Origin: Pirellulaceae bacterium
GTDB lineage: Bacteria; Planctomycetota; Planctomycetia; Pirellulales; Pirellulaceae
Assembly: GCA_030744095.1 (NCBI GenBank)
Contig: JASLRF010000275.1
Coordinates: 1 to 9,384, forward strand
Reading direction: 5' to 3'
DNA: 9,384 nt
A program made the translations under genes and the position numbers. This document shows positions 1-7,177 of this stretch, piece after piece. Within the stretch, counting starts at the first letter, position 1, and the number at the start of each line of letters is the position of its first letter. The notes below the pieces were generated by a model. The model ran no database searches, was not told the origin of the DNA, and saw only the letters and a list, made by a program, of their open reading frames with translations.

Positions 1-754
1 GAGCACGTACATTCGGCAAGTGGCGTTACTAACGCTGATGGCACAGACTGGAAGTTTCGTGCCGGCGGAAGCCGCCACGATTGGGATCGCGGATCGAATT
101 TTTGCGCGTGTCGGTGCCAGCGACGAACTCACGCGCGGACAAAGTACCTTCATGGTCGAGATGACCGAGACCGCGCGGATTTTGAACACTGCGACCGCGC
201 AGAGCCTGGTTATCTTGGATGAAATTGGCCGCGGCACGAGCACCTACGATGGCGTCTCGTTGGCCTGGGCCATCGTCGAACATATTCACGACCAGATCGG
301 TTGCCGCACGTTCTTTGCCACGCACTATCATGAATTGACCGATCTTCAAAACACGCTGGGAGGCATTCGCAATCTGAACGTCGCAGTGAAAGAGTGGGAC
401 GACAACGTGGTCTTTCTGCACAAGATCGTCGCGGGTGCCGCGGATAAAAGTTATGGGATCCACGTCGCACGACTGGCCGGCGTGCCAAAATCTGTCAACG
501 AGCGCGCGAAACAGATTCTGAATCAGCTGGAATCCGATCACTTGGACGATTCGGGCAAGGCCAAGATCGCCAATCGGGGCAAGACTCGTCCACGCGGCGA
601 TGTGCAACTGACGCTGTTCGCTCCGTATGACCATCCGTTGTTGGAGACGATCAAAGACACGGACCTCAACGAGCTAACGCCGCTGGCGGCCTTGCAGCAG
701 ATTCAGCAGTGGCAGGCGGCGCTAAATGAAGAAAAGACACCACAACCGCGGTAA
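1..754 (+). CDS. mutS: DNA mismatch repair protein MutS, C-terminal part (5' end outside window)
   Basis: This is the ATPase end of MutS, which recognises mismatches and recruits MutL in mismatch repair. The reading frame starts at base 2 and is open from the window edge. It enters inside the Walker A loop, with residues [10 protein letters not shown] following the missing GKS. Visible motifs are the Walker B stretch LVILDE (Asp-Glu at 218-223), directly followed by [10 protein letters not shown], and the conserved FATHYHEL motif near 311-337. At 605-619 lies QLTLF, which fits the beta-clamp-binding pentapeptide found near the C-terminus of MutS. The last ~40 residues resemble the usual MutS tail ([14 protein letters not shown]). 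Stop TAA is at 752-754. The lesion-binding, connector and clamp domains lie off the left edge. MoxR starts 42 bases downstream on the same strand, so read-through is possible, but no shared function is implied. Confidence 0.97.
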   Translation, partial: STYIRQVALLTLMAQTGSFVPAEAATIGIADRIFARVGASDELTRGQSTFMVEMTETARILNTATAQSLVILDEIGRGTSTYDGVSLAWAIVEHIHDQIGCRTFFATHYHELTDLQNTLGGIRNLNVAVKEWDDNVVFLHKIVAGAADKSYGIHVARLAGVPKSVNERAKQILNQLESDHLDDSGKAKIANRGKTRPRGDVQLTLFAPYDHPLLETIKDTDLNELTPLAALQQIQQWQAALNEEKTPQPR

Positions 755-796
755 GATCCAAGTATAGCCCAACCCAACCCATCGATCGAGGTAACC

Positions 797-1738
797 GTGG
801 CGGACGTCCAAGGAGTTGCGAAGAAGGTCATTGCCAACGTCGAGCAAGCGATCGTCGGCAAACGGCAGCAATTGATTATGTCTTTGGTGGCCTGGTTTTG
901 CGAAGGCCATATTCTGTTGGAAGATGTGCCGGGCGTCGCCAAGACAATGCTGGCTCGGGCGATGGCCCGTAGCGTCGGTTGTTCGTTCAAGCGGGTTCAA
1001 TGCACACCGGACCTGTTACCATCCGATGTCACCGGTGCCTCTATCTTCAATCAGAAGACCGCCGAGTTTGAGTTTCGTCCCGGTCCAGTCTTTGCACAGA
1101 TCGTACTGGCAGACGAGATTAATCGGACCACCCCCAGAACTCAAGCGTCGCTGCTGGAAGCAATGGCTGAGTCACGTGTAACGGTCGATGGCATCACCCA
1201 CGACCTTGCACCGCCGTTCTTGGTGGTCGCGACGCAGAACCCGGTTGATCACGAAGGGACGTTTCCACTGCCCGAAGCACAACTGGACCGTTTTCTGATG
1301 AAGTTCAGCTTGGGTTATCCGAACTTTGATGACGAACTCAAAATGCTGGAGATGCTGCAGCACGCCCACCCGCTGGATAGTCTCGAACCGGTGATCCAGG
1401 CCGAAGAACTGATCGAGTGTCAAAATGACGTCCGCGAGATTCACGTCGACATCAAAGTCCAACAGTACCTAATGCAAATCGTCCACCTGTCGCGTGAACA
1501 CGAGGACTTGGCATTGGGAGGTAGCCCGCGGGCGTCGATTGCATTGTTTCGCACGGCGCAGGCGATGGCGGCGATTCGCGGGCGAAATTACGTTCAGCCG
1601 GACGACGTAAAGCGGATCGCACCGCCGGTGATGACGCACCGGTTAATACTGCGTCCTGAGAGTCGACTTCGCAAAGTCACTGCCGAACAAGTGGTGCAGG
1701 ATATTATCGACGAGATCGCCGTGCCGACTTTGGAGTAA
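797..1738 (+). CDS. MoxR-family AAA+ ATPase
   Basis: A 313-residue MoxR-type AAA+ ATPase, the usual length for the family. MoxR proteins are thought to act as chaperone-like ATPases that activate or mature partner proteins, often together with neighbouring DUF58 or VWA proteins. Motifs by residue: Walker A DVPGVAKT (43-50; the GVAKT form instead of GxGKT is common in MoxR), Walker B LADEINR (104-110), sensor 1 ATQNP with Asn148, LDRF at 163-166, and sensor 2 GGSPRA (241-246, Arg245). The start is GTG at 797. AGG at 789-791 sits about five bases upstream and supports it, and the protein begins at the normal distance from Walker A. The DUF58 gene starts nine bases after the stop, so the two are almost certainly co-transcribed. 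Its specific client is not shown by the sequence; the DUF58/DUF4129 neighbours are the best candidates. Confidence 0.95.
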   Translation: MADVQGVAKKVIANVEQAIVGKRQQLIMSLVAWFCEGHILLEDVPGVAKTMLARAMARSVGCSFKRVQCTPDLLPSDVTGASIFNQKTAEFEFRPGPVFAQIVLADEINRTTPRTQASLLEAMAESRVTVDGITHDLAPPFLVVATQNPVDHEGTFPLPEAQLDRFLMKFSLGYPNFDDELKMLEMLQHAHPLDSLEPVIQAEELIECQNDVREIHVDIKVQQYLMQIVHLSREHEDLALGGSPRASIALFRTAQAMAAIRGRNYVQPDDVKRIAPPVMTHRLILRPESRLRKVTAEQVVQDIIDEIAVPTLE

Positions 1739-1747
1739 TTAAGACCC

Positions 1748-3055
1748 ATGAACTGGATTGTCGGCGCGGTCCTGATTCTGATCCTATCCCTGATCTTCGA
1801 TCTGGGCTTGCTGGCATACGCGATGTACGCGCTGTTGGGGATCCTGTTGGCCAGTCGATACTTGACTCGAACTTGGGCCGACAATCTGATCGCCCAGCGC
1901 GAATGTAATCGGCTGACCGCTGACGTGGGCGATACGGTTGCCGTCGTGGTGAATATCGAGAATCAGGGATCGCTGCCGATCCCCTGGTGCTTGGTCGAGG
2001 ACTTGTTGCCGCACCGCGCGTTAATCCATGACCCACCCAACCTAAAAGTGAAGGGGCGCCGCGTCCAACTTTCCATGTTACCCGGCGGTGGTCAGCGTCA
2101 GTTGCTGTACAGAATGCAATGCAATCGTCGAGGTTACTATCAGCTCGGCCCGCTGGTCCTGGAAACCGGCGATCTGTTTGGGCTGCATCGACGTTATCGG
2201 GTCGCCACGAAACCCCATTTTTTGATGGTCTATCCGCAAGTGATGCCGCTGGAAGGCTATGACGTCAGTTCGAAGCGTCCGATTGGCGAAGTCACGATGA
2301 CGCATCGGCTGTATGAAGACCCAACGCGAATTGCCGGTGTCCGTCGCTATGAGGCGGGGGATCCACTGAACCGAGTTCACTGGAAAGCAACCGCTCGGAC
2401 GGGCGAATTGCACAGCAAGGTATTTGAACCGTCGACCATCGCTGGTGCCACCATCTTAATGGACTTCCACCGTGATTCTCACGCGGCGAAGCACGAACCG
2501 ATGCGGAGCGAATTGGCTATCACCGCCGCGGCTTCCATCGCCAACGCCGTCTACGAAATGGCCCAGCAAATCGGGTTGGTCACCAACGCCCGCGACGCCG
2601 CGGATCGGATTCGCCAGGAGGGGTGGGCCGCCGACATCCGTACCAGAGACGCCGCTCGCACCGCCGCCAGTATGCTCGACGACAGCGACCGCCTGCAGCC
2701 CGTCGTTGTTGAAACACGTCGGGGCGCGGAACAGTTGATGCGAATCCTGGAATCGCTGGCACGGGCAGAGTTGACCGACGGGCTGACGCTGGCACAACTG
2801 ATCGGCGAAACGCAGAACCGTCTTCCGCGTGACGCGTCCGTGATTGCAATAATGCCTCAGGTGGACGAAGAGAAAGCGATCGCCTTGGCCAACCTGCGTC
2901 GCAGCGGGTACGCAGTCACGGCCATCCTGAATATGTATGACGAGTACGATTTTGCCGAAGCCTCCGGTCCGCTGCTGGCCGCGGGAATTGGTACGCAGCA
3001 ATTGAAGGATGAGGCGTCCGTTGTCTCGGTCTGTCGCAAATTTGTGTTAAGATAA
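1748..3055 (+). CDS. DUF58 domain protein, membrane-anchored
   Basis: A 435-residue protein with a hydrophobic N-terminus (about residues 4-36, probably two membrane segments) followed by a beta-rich region and the DUF58 signature at 197-228. There RRYEAGDPLNRVHWKATAR includes the characteristic R-Y-x2-GD and H/W-K-x2-AR residues. DUF58 proteins are regular partners of MoxR ATPases and often carry a VWA-like fold after the signature. Here the strand ILMDFHRDS (236-244) occupies the place of the metal-binding DxSxS motif but does not match it (Asp239-x-His-x-Asp), so classical MIDAS metal binding is doubtful. ATG at 1748 is supported by its position nine bases after moxR. A GGAG (1732-1735) lies 12 bases upstream, somewhat far for a ribosome-binding site, so translational coupling is plausible. 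Biochemical role unknown; a membrane- or envelope-linked function is inferred from the cluster. Confidence 0.92.
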   Translation: MNWIVGAVLILILSLIFDLGLLAYAMYALLGILLASRYLTRTWADNLIAQRECNRLTADVGDTVAVVVNIENQGSLPIPWCLVEDLLPHRALIHDPPNLKVKGRRVQLSMLPGGGQRQLLYRMQCNRRGYYQLGPLVLETGDLFGLHRRYRVATKPHFLMVYPQVMPLEGYDVSSKRPIGEVTMTHRLYEDPTRIAGVRRYEAGDPLNRVHWKATARTGELHSKVFEPSTIAGATILMDFHRDSHAAKHEPMRSELAITAAASIANAVYEMAQQIGLVTNARDAADRIRQEGWAADIRTRDAARTAASMLDDSDRLQPVVVETRRGAEQLMRILESLARAELTDGLTLAQLIGETQNRLPRDASVIAIMPQVDEEKAIALANLRRSGYAVTAILNMYDEYDFAEASGPLLAAGIGTQQLKDEASVVSVCRKFVLR

Positions 3056-3066
3056 CATCAGGCTTG

Positions 3067-3108
3067 GATCGTCCGCGGCGGCGACTGGATCGTCCGCAGT
3101 GGCGACTG
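3067..3108 (+). repeat. Two tandem copies of a 21-base repeat in the DUF58-DUF4129 gap
   Basis: Copies at 3067-3087 and 3088-3108 both begin GATCGTCCGC and end GGCGACTG, differing at two positions. They fall between the DUF58 stop (3055) and the preferred ATG (3148) of the next gene. The unit is 21 bases, so if translation began at the TTG at 3064 it would encode two heptads (LDRPRRR and LDRPQWR). Seen directly in the sequence; function unknown. Confidence 0.85.
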
Positions 3109-3147
3109 GGCTTCACCCTCTCCCATCACTTGATCGGCAAGACCAGC

Positions 3148-5139
3148 ATGGCACGTCGACCGCGCCCCACTTTGGCCGACTATGCGGTAATCGGAATCAG
3201 TCCGGCCCTGATCATGTTCTTGATTGGCAGCTTGGTGTTCTTCTTGATCACCGTCTTCTACCAAGGTCAGTTTGACGTCCGCCTCAGTTTCATCATGGCG
3301 ATGTTTATCATGGCGGCCGTCAGCATTGCGCGGATTTCGATCAACGAAGGCCGAGAATACGCTTCGCTGTTCGCCTTGCCGCTGGCCGGAGTGACCTTGT
3401 TTGCAATGTTTCGCTTTGTCGAGTTCAGTGGAGCGTTCGCGCGATTGAGTGGTGTTTTCAATATTGCCTTGCTCGCAATCATCTGGTTCTGCGCTGACAA
3501 GCTGACTTGGGATTGCACCGTCATCGACGAAAGCAAAGACTCGTCAGGCCAAGGGCTGTTGGAAACAGCCGGGCTGGACGATGGACAACCCACTACTGAA
3601 CCAGAAGCCGCGTCCGATGCCCCGAATGAACCGCCAACCGCAGTCGCTGCAGGGCTCTGGCAGAAATTCATTGAACACCGCCGACGGCCCCATGCGCCCG
3701 GGATCTGGGTAATCTATTTTTCGATTGCGGCACTGCCTATCTTCGGACTTGGACAGCTCTTCCTGCGTGACGATGTGAGTCGCCGATACGCCTTCAAGCT
3801 GTTGGTGGTCTATGTCGCCGCCGCGTTGGGATTGTTGCTGACAACAAGCTTCCTGGGCCTGCGTCGTTATCTGCGGCAGAGGCGGCTGGAAATGCCAAAA
3901 GAAATGGCTGGCACATGGCTGGGTGTCGGCGCGGCGATGATTGCGGCGCTGCTCTTGATCTGTATGTTGTTGCCACGACGCAACGCCGAGTACTCAGTTA
4001 GCGATCTGTCATTCCTCAATTCGCCAATCGATTTACCCGTTTCCGATTGGGGTGTCGGTAACGATGGCCAGCAACAAGACCAAGCGGAACGCAAAGTCAA
4101 ACAGGATGACGCCACTTCTCAGATGGAAGGCCAGAAAGGCGAGGGCGGTCAAACCGAATCGAAACAGAGCCAGAGCCAGAGCGGCGCCAAATCAAAACAG
4201 TCGCAAAGTAAGTCCGACGGCAAGAGTTCGGGCAAAAAGTCCAAAGGCGGTAAGAAAGGCAAGAGCGACAAGTCGGCCGAGCGTTCACAGAGCGACTCTA
4301 ATGAACAGAGTTCCGAAAACCAACAGGAGGGTGAACAATCCAACGGCGACCAAGGCGAACCGTCAGAATCGGGACAAGACCAGGACACATCGAATAACGA
4401 AGACCACGATGATCAAGAACCGCAGGATCCTGCAGAGTCCAACGATCCAGAGGAAGATCCGCAGGATCCATCCAATCCCTCGGGGCAACAGAAGCAAGAC
4501 AGCCAGTCCCAGGAACAACCTTCGAAATCGCAGTCCAAGCAGCCCCGCAGCCGACAGTCTTCATCCGCGTCTAGTAATCGGTCCAACCCAACGAAACTGT
4601 TTAGCCAACTTAGTCCAACATTGAGTGGCATCCTGAAGGCACTGTATTGGCTGATCGCCATTGCGGTGATTGCCTATTTGGTTTGGAAGAACTGGGAGCA
4701 AGTGTGCAAGGCCGTGCAGAACTTCATCAAAGCGATGCAGGATCTCTGGGCACGGCTTTTTGGTGGCCAACCAAGCGACGATGAAGTTGTGGTTTCCGAA
4801 ACGACCGAGACGGCTCCCGACTGGCGACCGTTTTCGGACTTTTCCGATCCGTTCGTTTCAGGTCGCGCGGATCGATCGTCGACCGAGGAGTTGATCGGCT
4901 ACACGTTCGAGGCATTTGAGGCCTGGGGACGAGAAAACGGTTGCGGGCGGCTTGCCGAACAGACTCCGATCGAGTTTGCCAAAGAGGCCGTTCGCTGTCA
5001 CGGCGAACTCGGTAAGGACGCCCTCCGCGTGGCCGAACTCTACAACTGGACGGCCTACGGAAAGACTCAGGTCCCCGATGCGAATCGTGAGTACCTGCGA
5101 CGATTCTGGCAAGAGCTGTCAGCGTGCGCTGTCGTCTGA
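3148..5139 (+). CDS. Multi-pass membrane protein with low-complexity tract and C-terminal DUF4129 domain (TgpA-like without transglutaminase)
   Basis: A 663-residue protein from ATG 3148. I count seven membrane segments in the first half (about residues 16-37, 45-63, 71-92, 98-118, 184-206, 214-236, 255-275). A Gln/Ser/Lys/Asp/Glu-rich tract with no Cys follows (305-481), then an eighth segment (495-515) and a C-terminal region (about 575-663; QTPIEFAKEA and ELYNWTAYG) that matches DUF4129. The basic stretch after segment 6 places the tract outside the cytoplasmic membrane and DUF4129 in the cytosol. That is the layout of TgpA-type transglutaminases, but the enzymatic core is absent. Start: the frame stays open back to TTG 3064, but that extension consists of a tandem repeat and MARRPRPTLAD at 3148 is a better cytoplasmic N-terminus. 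No clear ribosome-binding site is seen for either. Third gene of the MoxR-DUF58 cluster; molecular role unknown. Confidence 0.85.
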   Translation: MARRPRPTLADYAVIGISPALIMFLIGSLVFFLITVFYQGQFDVRLSFIMAMFIMAAVSIARISINEGREYASLFALPLAGVTLFAMFRFVEFSGAFARLSGVFNIALLAIIWFCADKLTWDCTVIDESKDSSGQGLLETAGLDDGQPTTEPEAASDAPNEPPTAVAAGLWQKFIEHRRRPHAPGIWVIYFSIAALPIFGLGQLFLRDDVSRRYAFKLLVVYVAAALGLLLTTSFLGLRRYLRQRRLEMPKEMAGTWLGVGAAMIAALLLICMLLPRRNAEYSVSDLSFLNSPIDLPVSDWGVGNDGQQQDQAERKVKQDDATSQMEGQKGEGGQTESKQSQSQSGAKSKQSQSKSDGKSSGKKSKGGKKGKSDKSAERSQSDSNEQSSENQQEGEQSNGDQGEPSESGQDQDTSNNEDHDDQEPQDPAESNDPEEDPQDPSNPSGQQKQDSQSQEQPSKSQSKQPRSRQSSSASSNRSNPTKLFSQLSPTLSGILKALYWLIAIAVIAYLVWKNWEQVCKAVQNFIKAMQDLWARLFGGQPSDDEVVVSETTETAPDWRPFSDFSDPFVSGRADRSSTEELIGYTFEAFEAWGRENGCGRLAEQTPIEFAKEAVRCHGELGKDALRVAELYNWTAYGKTQVPDANREYLRRFWQELSACAVV

Positions 5140-5164
5140 GCCAGCCGAATATCCGTCTGTATGG

Positions 5165-5190
5165 AAAAACCGCTGACGGCCTTCGGCCGT
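5165..5190 (-). terminator. Possible intrinsic terminator of the rnc/PP-loop operon
   Basis: ACGGCC-TTC-GGCCGT (5176-5190) is a perfect six-base-pair hairpin. Read on the minus strand it is followed after five bases by a run of five T (complement of 5165-5169). It lies 72 bases past the stop of the minus-strand PP-loop gene, in the gap between two convergent genes. The stem is short and the T-run is offset, so this is only a candidate. On the plus strand no T-run follows, so it is not obviously a terminator for the DUF4129 gene. Confidence 0.35.
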
Positions 5191-5207
5191 AAATGGCTGT
5201 TCCTGAT

Positions 5208-5225
5208 CTTATTCTTAAGAGTAAG
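5208..5225. repeat. 18-base near-perfect palindrome in convergent gap
   Basis: CTTATTCTTAAGAGTAAG reads as its own reverse complement except for one T/G pair. It lies in the 122-base gap between the convergent DUF4129 and PP-loop genes and is followed by a partial direct repeat (CTAAGAG, 5227-5233). It could contribute to 3'-end folding or be a protein-binding dyad; the sequence does not decide. Confidence 0.5.
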
Positions 5226-5261
5226 ACTAAGAGTCCCGTTCACGCGTTGCCGGCGATCTGG

Positions 5262-6263
5262 TTACATCGTCGCAACTGTGTGAATCTGTTCTGCGTCCTC
5301 ACGCGTCTGTGCGACCACGATTCTCGAACCGTCTGCCGTATCGATTTTCACCAGGGGCGACTCGGGTACATCACGCGCGTAGCGCAACGTCAACGCGGCG
5401 GCAAACTTCAGTGCATCCTCGCGCGGTGGACCAACCACGATTGCGTGCGGGCCGTAGAAATTGTCGGGGCAGAGGATCGCGGTACTGCTCGCGTCTGGCG
5501 CTTCGTGCAGTGCGACCAACCGCTGATTCTCGTCTAAATTTCGGCCCAAAATCACCTTGATCTCTTCATCGAAACGGAAATGGCGGCCGTGTTTCAACAG
5601 ATCGAAATCCCACCGTTGGGCGAGTGTCGGCATCTCGAATAGATCGAAAACTTTCTTGGAGAATCGAGGCTCAGTTAGCGAACAGCCTGTCGATGGTGTG
5701 GGGATATCTTCAAAACCAAATTGTTTTGCCAGTTTGATCAAGCCTTTTCGACTTCGACCCTGGAAGGCGTAGAGTTTTTCGCGGTCCACCCAGCCTTCGC
5801 GCTCTGGCAGCGTCATCGGTAGGAACTTTGCCGAAAGCGGTCGCAACAGCAGATCCTCCAGATCCGAATGGTACGAAATCACGTTCAGGTCTTTTCGTTT
5901 CTGACTCATTGGCCGTTGGCCAACCACTTCACCGCTGACGATAAAATCCGCACCGATCTGTTCCATGAACGCCTTGGCACGTTCAAACATATAGATTCGA
6001 CAATCAACGCAAGGATTTGCGCCCTTGCCGTAACCGAACATCGGCTTGCGCACCAGATCCAGGTAATCATCTTCCTGGCCGACGACGGTCATTCGCACGC
6101 CCAGGTCACGTGCTGTTTGGGCGGATTGATCTTGGCAACATGTGAAAACCGTCTTGAAGTTGAGTGCTTCAACTTCAATTCCTTGCGCCTGCATGATGCG
6201 AATCACCAGCATGCTATCGAGGCCGCCTGATAACAAGGCAACACAACGTCTAGGTTTGCTCAT
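5262..6263 (-). CDS. PP-loop ATPase related to ThiI/MnmA tRNA thiolases, with C-terminal NFACT-R-like region
   Basis: A 333-residue protein. The N-terminus has the PP-loop SGGLDS (residues 12-17) used by ATP-dependent tRNA thiolation enzymes to adenylate a uridine or an acyl group. NPCVDC (Cys85, Cys88), GEVVGQRPMSQ (111-121) and STGC (Cys194) follow; the paired Cys sites are reminiscent of the catalytic or iron-sulfur-binding Cys of MnmA- and TtuA/Ncs6-type enzymes. The C-terminus (KVILGRNLDENQRL near 236-249, then a beta-rich tail) resembles the NFACT-R RNA-binding domain, known from established work to be fused to ThiI-like PP-loop proteins. There is no THUMP or rhodanese domain, so it is not canonical ThiI, and annotation as MnmA (a methyltransferase by old naming) would be wrong. 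It starts 46 bases after rnc on the same strand, probably in one operon. Predicted role: tRNA sulfur modification; substrate base unknown. Confidence 0.85.
   Translation of the reverse strand: MSKPRRCVALLSGGLDSMLVIRIMQAQGIEVEALNFKTVFTCCQDQSAQTARDLGVRMTVVGQEDDYLDLVRKPMFGYGKGANPCVDCRIYMFERAKAFMEQIGADFIVSGEVVGQRPMSQKRKDLNVISYHSDLEDLLLRPLSAKFLPMTLPEREGWVDREKLYAFQGRSRKGLIKLAKQFGFEDIPTPSTGCSLTEPRFSKKVFDLFEMPTLAQRWDFDLLKHGRHFRFDEEIKVILGRNLDENQRLVALHEAPDASSTAILCPDNFYGPHAIVVGPPREDALKFAAALTLRYARDVPESPLVKIDTADGSRIVVAQTREDAEQIHTVATM
6154..6178. repeat. 10-base-pair perfect inverted repeat inside the PP-loop gene
   Basis: TTGAAGTTGA (6154-6163) and TCAACTTCAA (6169-6178) are exact reverse complements separated by five bases. 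The repeat lies in codons about 29-37 of the minus-strand PP-loop gene, roughly 85-110 bases after its start. It could form a hairpin in the mRNA, or it may be a coincidence of the Glu-Val-Glu and Asn-Phe-Lys codons. Confidence 0.6.
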
Positions 6264-6309
6264 TGCTGCATTTTCATTTCCATTTGAATTTTGACAAAAC
6301 CACGGCCTG

Positions 6310-7059
6310 CTACTCGACGTATGGGATCGGTTGATCGGTCAGCGCGGCCAAAGCGTTATGTGCGGCGCGTTGCTCTGCTTCTTTCTTGTTTCGCCCCCAG
6401 GCCGCATGATAACGGCGACCCTTGATCTGTGCAGCCACATAGAATTGCTTTGAATGATCGGGGCCTTTCTCGTCCAACAGCAGATAGGTCGGTGTCGTAC
6501 CACAATCCCGTTGCGCGAACTGCTGCAGCGATGACTTATGGTTCCCACCCAATTCTCCGGACTCGACGAGTTCGACCTCCGGAGTAACATAGCGAAAAAT
6601 GAATTTGCGAGCGGATTCGTCTCCACTATCCAAGTAGATCGCCGCGGCCAGTGATTCAAACACGTCCGCCATCAGCGACGCAGGGACATCTGCATTGGCG
6701 GCCATCCCCTTGCCAACAATCAAGCACTCTTCCAGACCCATCTCTCTACTGAATTTGGCACAAGACAGGCGACTCACGACAACCGACTTAATGCGTGTCA
6801 GGTCGCCCTCGAGAAAATTCGGGAAGGTGTCGTAGAGATACTCGCACACGACGGCGCCCAAGATCGCGTCGCCCAGAAACTCGAGGCGCTCATTCGAGGC
6901 AAGTCGACTATCCGCACTTGAAGCGTGCGTTAACGCAGCAAGCAACAGGGTCCGATCCCGAAATGTGTACCCAATTCGTTCCTGACACAAATCGAGTTTG
7001 AGTTGCTGCTGGTCGTCTGGAAAGTCCGCGTCTGGCCGGGGTCCAGGTGACTCCGTCAT
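6310..7059 (-). CDS. rnc: Ribonuclease III
   Basis: RNase III cuts double-stranded RNA in rRNA precursor maturation and mRNA control. From ATG 7059 the protein has 249 residues, close to the family norm. The RNase III signature NERLEFLGD lies at residues 56-64, with Glu57/Glu60/Asp64 at the metal-binding positions, and the second acidic pair is in ADVFE (Asp132, Glu135). A double-stranded-RNA-binding domain spans about 173-241 (HKSSLQQFAQ ... KKEAEQRAAHNAL). The frame extends 11 codons further to a TTG at 7092, but ATG 7059 is preferred because the extension is poorly family-like and neither start has a clear ribosome-binding site. The operon continues with the PP-loop gene 46 bases downstream. 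A promoter at 7178-7206 and a strong hairpin at 7104-7143 lie upstream, so the mRNA leader is expected to be structured. Confidence 0.96.
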   Translation of the reverse strand: MTESPGPRPDADFPDDQQQLKLDLCQERIGYTFRDRTLLLAALTHASSADSRLASNERLEFLGDAILGAVVCEYLYDTFPNFLEGDLTRIKSVVVSRLSCAKFSREMGLEECLIVGKGMAANADVPASLMADVFESLAAAIYLDSGDESARKFIFRYVTPEVELVESGELGGNHKSSLQQFAQRDCGTTPTYLLLDEKGPDHSKQFYVAAQIKGRRYHAAWGRNKKEAEQRAAHNALAALTDQPIPYVE

Positions 7060-7069
7060 GAGTCGACTC
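7060..7069. repeat. Perfect 10-base palindrome abutting the rnc start codon
   Basis: GAGTCGACTC is self-complementary and ends directly at the ATG of rnc (7059 on the minus strand), where a ribosome-binding site would be. Its GAGTC half can also pair with GACTC at 7050-7054 just inside the gene. This may affect initiation, or it may be chance; short palindromes of this size are common. Confidence 0.5.
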
Positions 7070-7103
7070 GTTGTCTGTGTTTCCAAAAACAAGGCCGGAC
7101 GGA

Positions 7104-7143
7104 GATTCGGTTGGTCACCTCAAGCACTGTGACCAACCGAATC
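7104..7143 (-). promoter_or_regulatory. Perfect 15-bp-arm inverted repeat in the rnc leader
   Basis: GATTCGGTTGGTCAC (7104-7118) and GTGACCAACCGAATC (7129-7143) are exact reverse complements with a ten-base loop. The dyad lies between the predicted rnc promoter (7178-7206, minus strand) and the rnc ATG (7059), so it would be transcribed as a hairpin in the 5' leader of the RNase III mRNA, ending 44 bases before the start codon. It is not at any gene's 3' end, so a terminator role for the flanking genes is unlikely. It could be an RNase III target used for autoregulation (known for the E. coli rnc leader) or a DNA operator. Confidence 0.8.
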
Positions 7144-7177
7144 GACGCGCGTGCCATGAATTGCACGATGCGACGTA

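Noticed and set aside
29..634. A 201-codon minus-strand frame across mutS
   Set aside because: It is antisense to a clear MutS ATPase domain, with no recognisable motif.
3064..3147. TTG start at 3064 for the DUF4129 protein
   Set aside because: The extension is mostly a tandem repeat, and a more typical membrane-protein N-terminus begins at ATG 3148. It is kept as a low-probability alternative.
4052..4624. A 190-codon Arg/Lys/Asn-rich plus-strand frame overlapping the DUF4129 gene
   Set aside because: It is the shifted reading of the Gln/Ser/Lys-rich tract; its composition follows directly from the CAG/AGC/AAG-type codons of the true frame, and no family motif is visible.
5868..6230. A 120-codon plus-strand frame across the PP-loop gene
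   Set aside because: It is antisense to a protein with clear PP-loop and conserved Cys motifs.
6291..6320. TTGACA on the plus strand in the rnc/PP-loop gap
   Set aside because: No -10 box at 16-18 bases, and it would point antisense into rnc.
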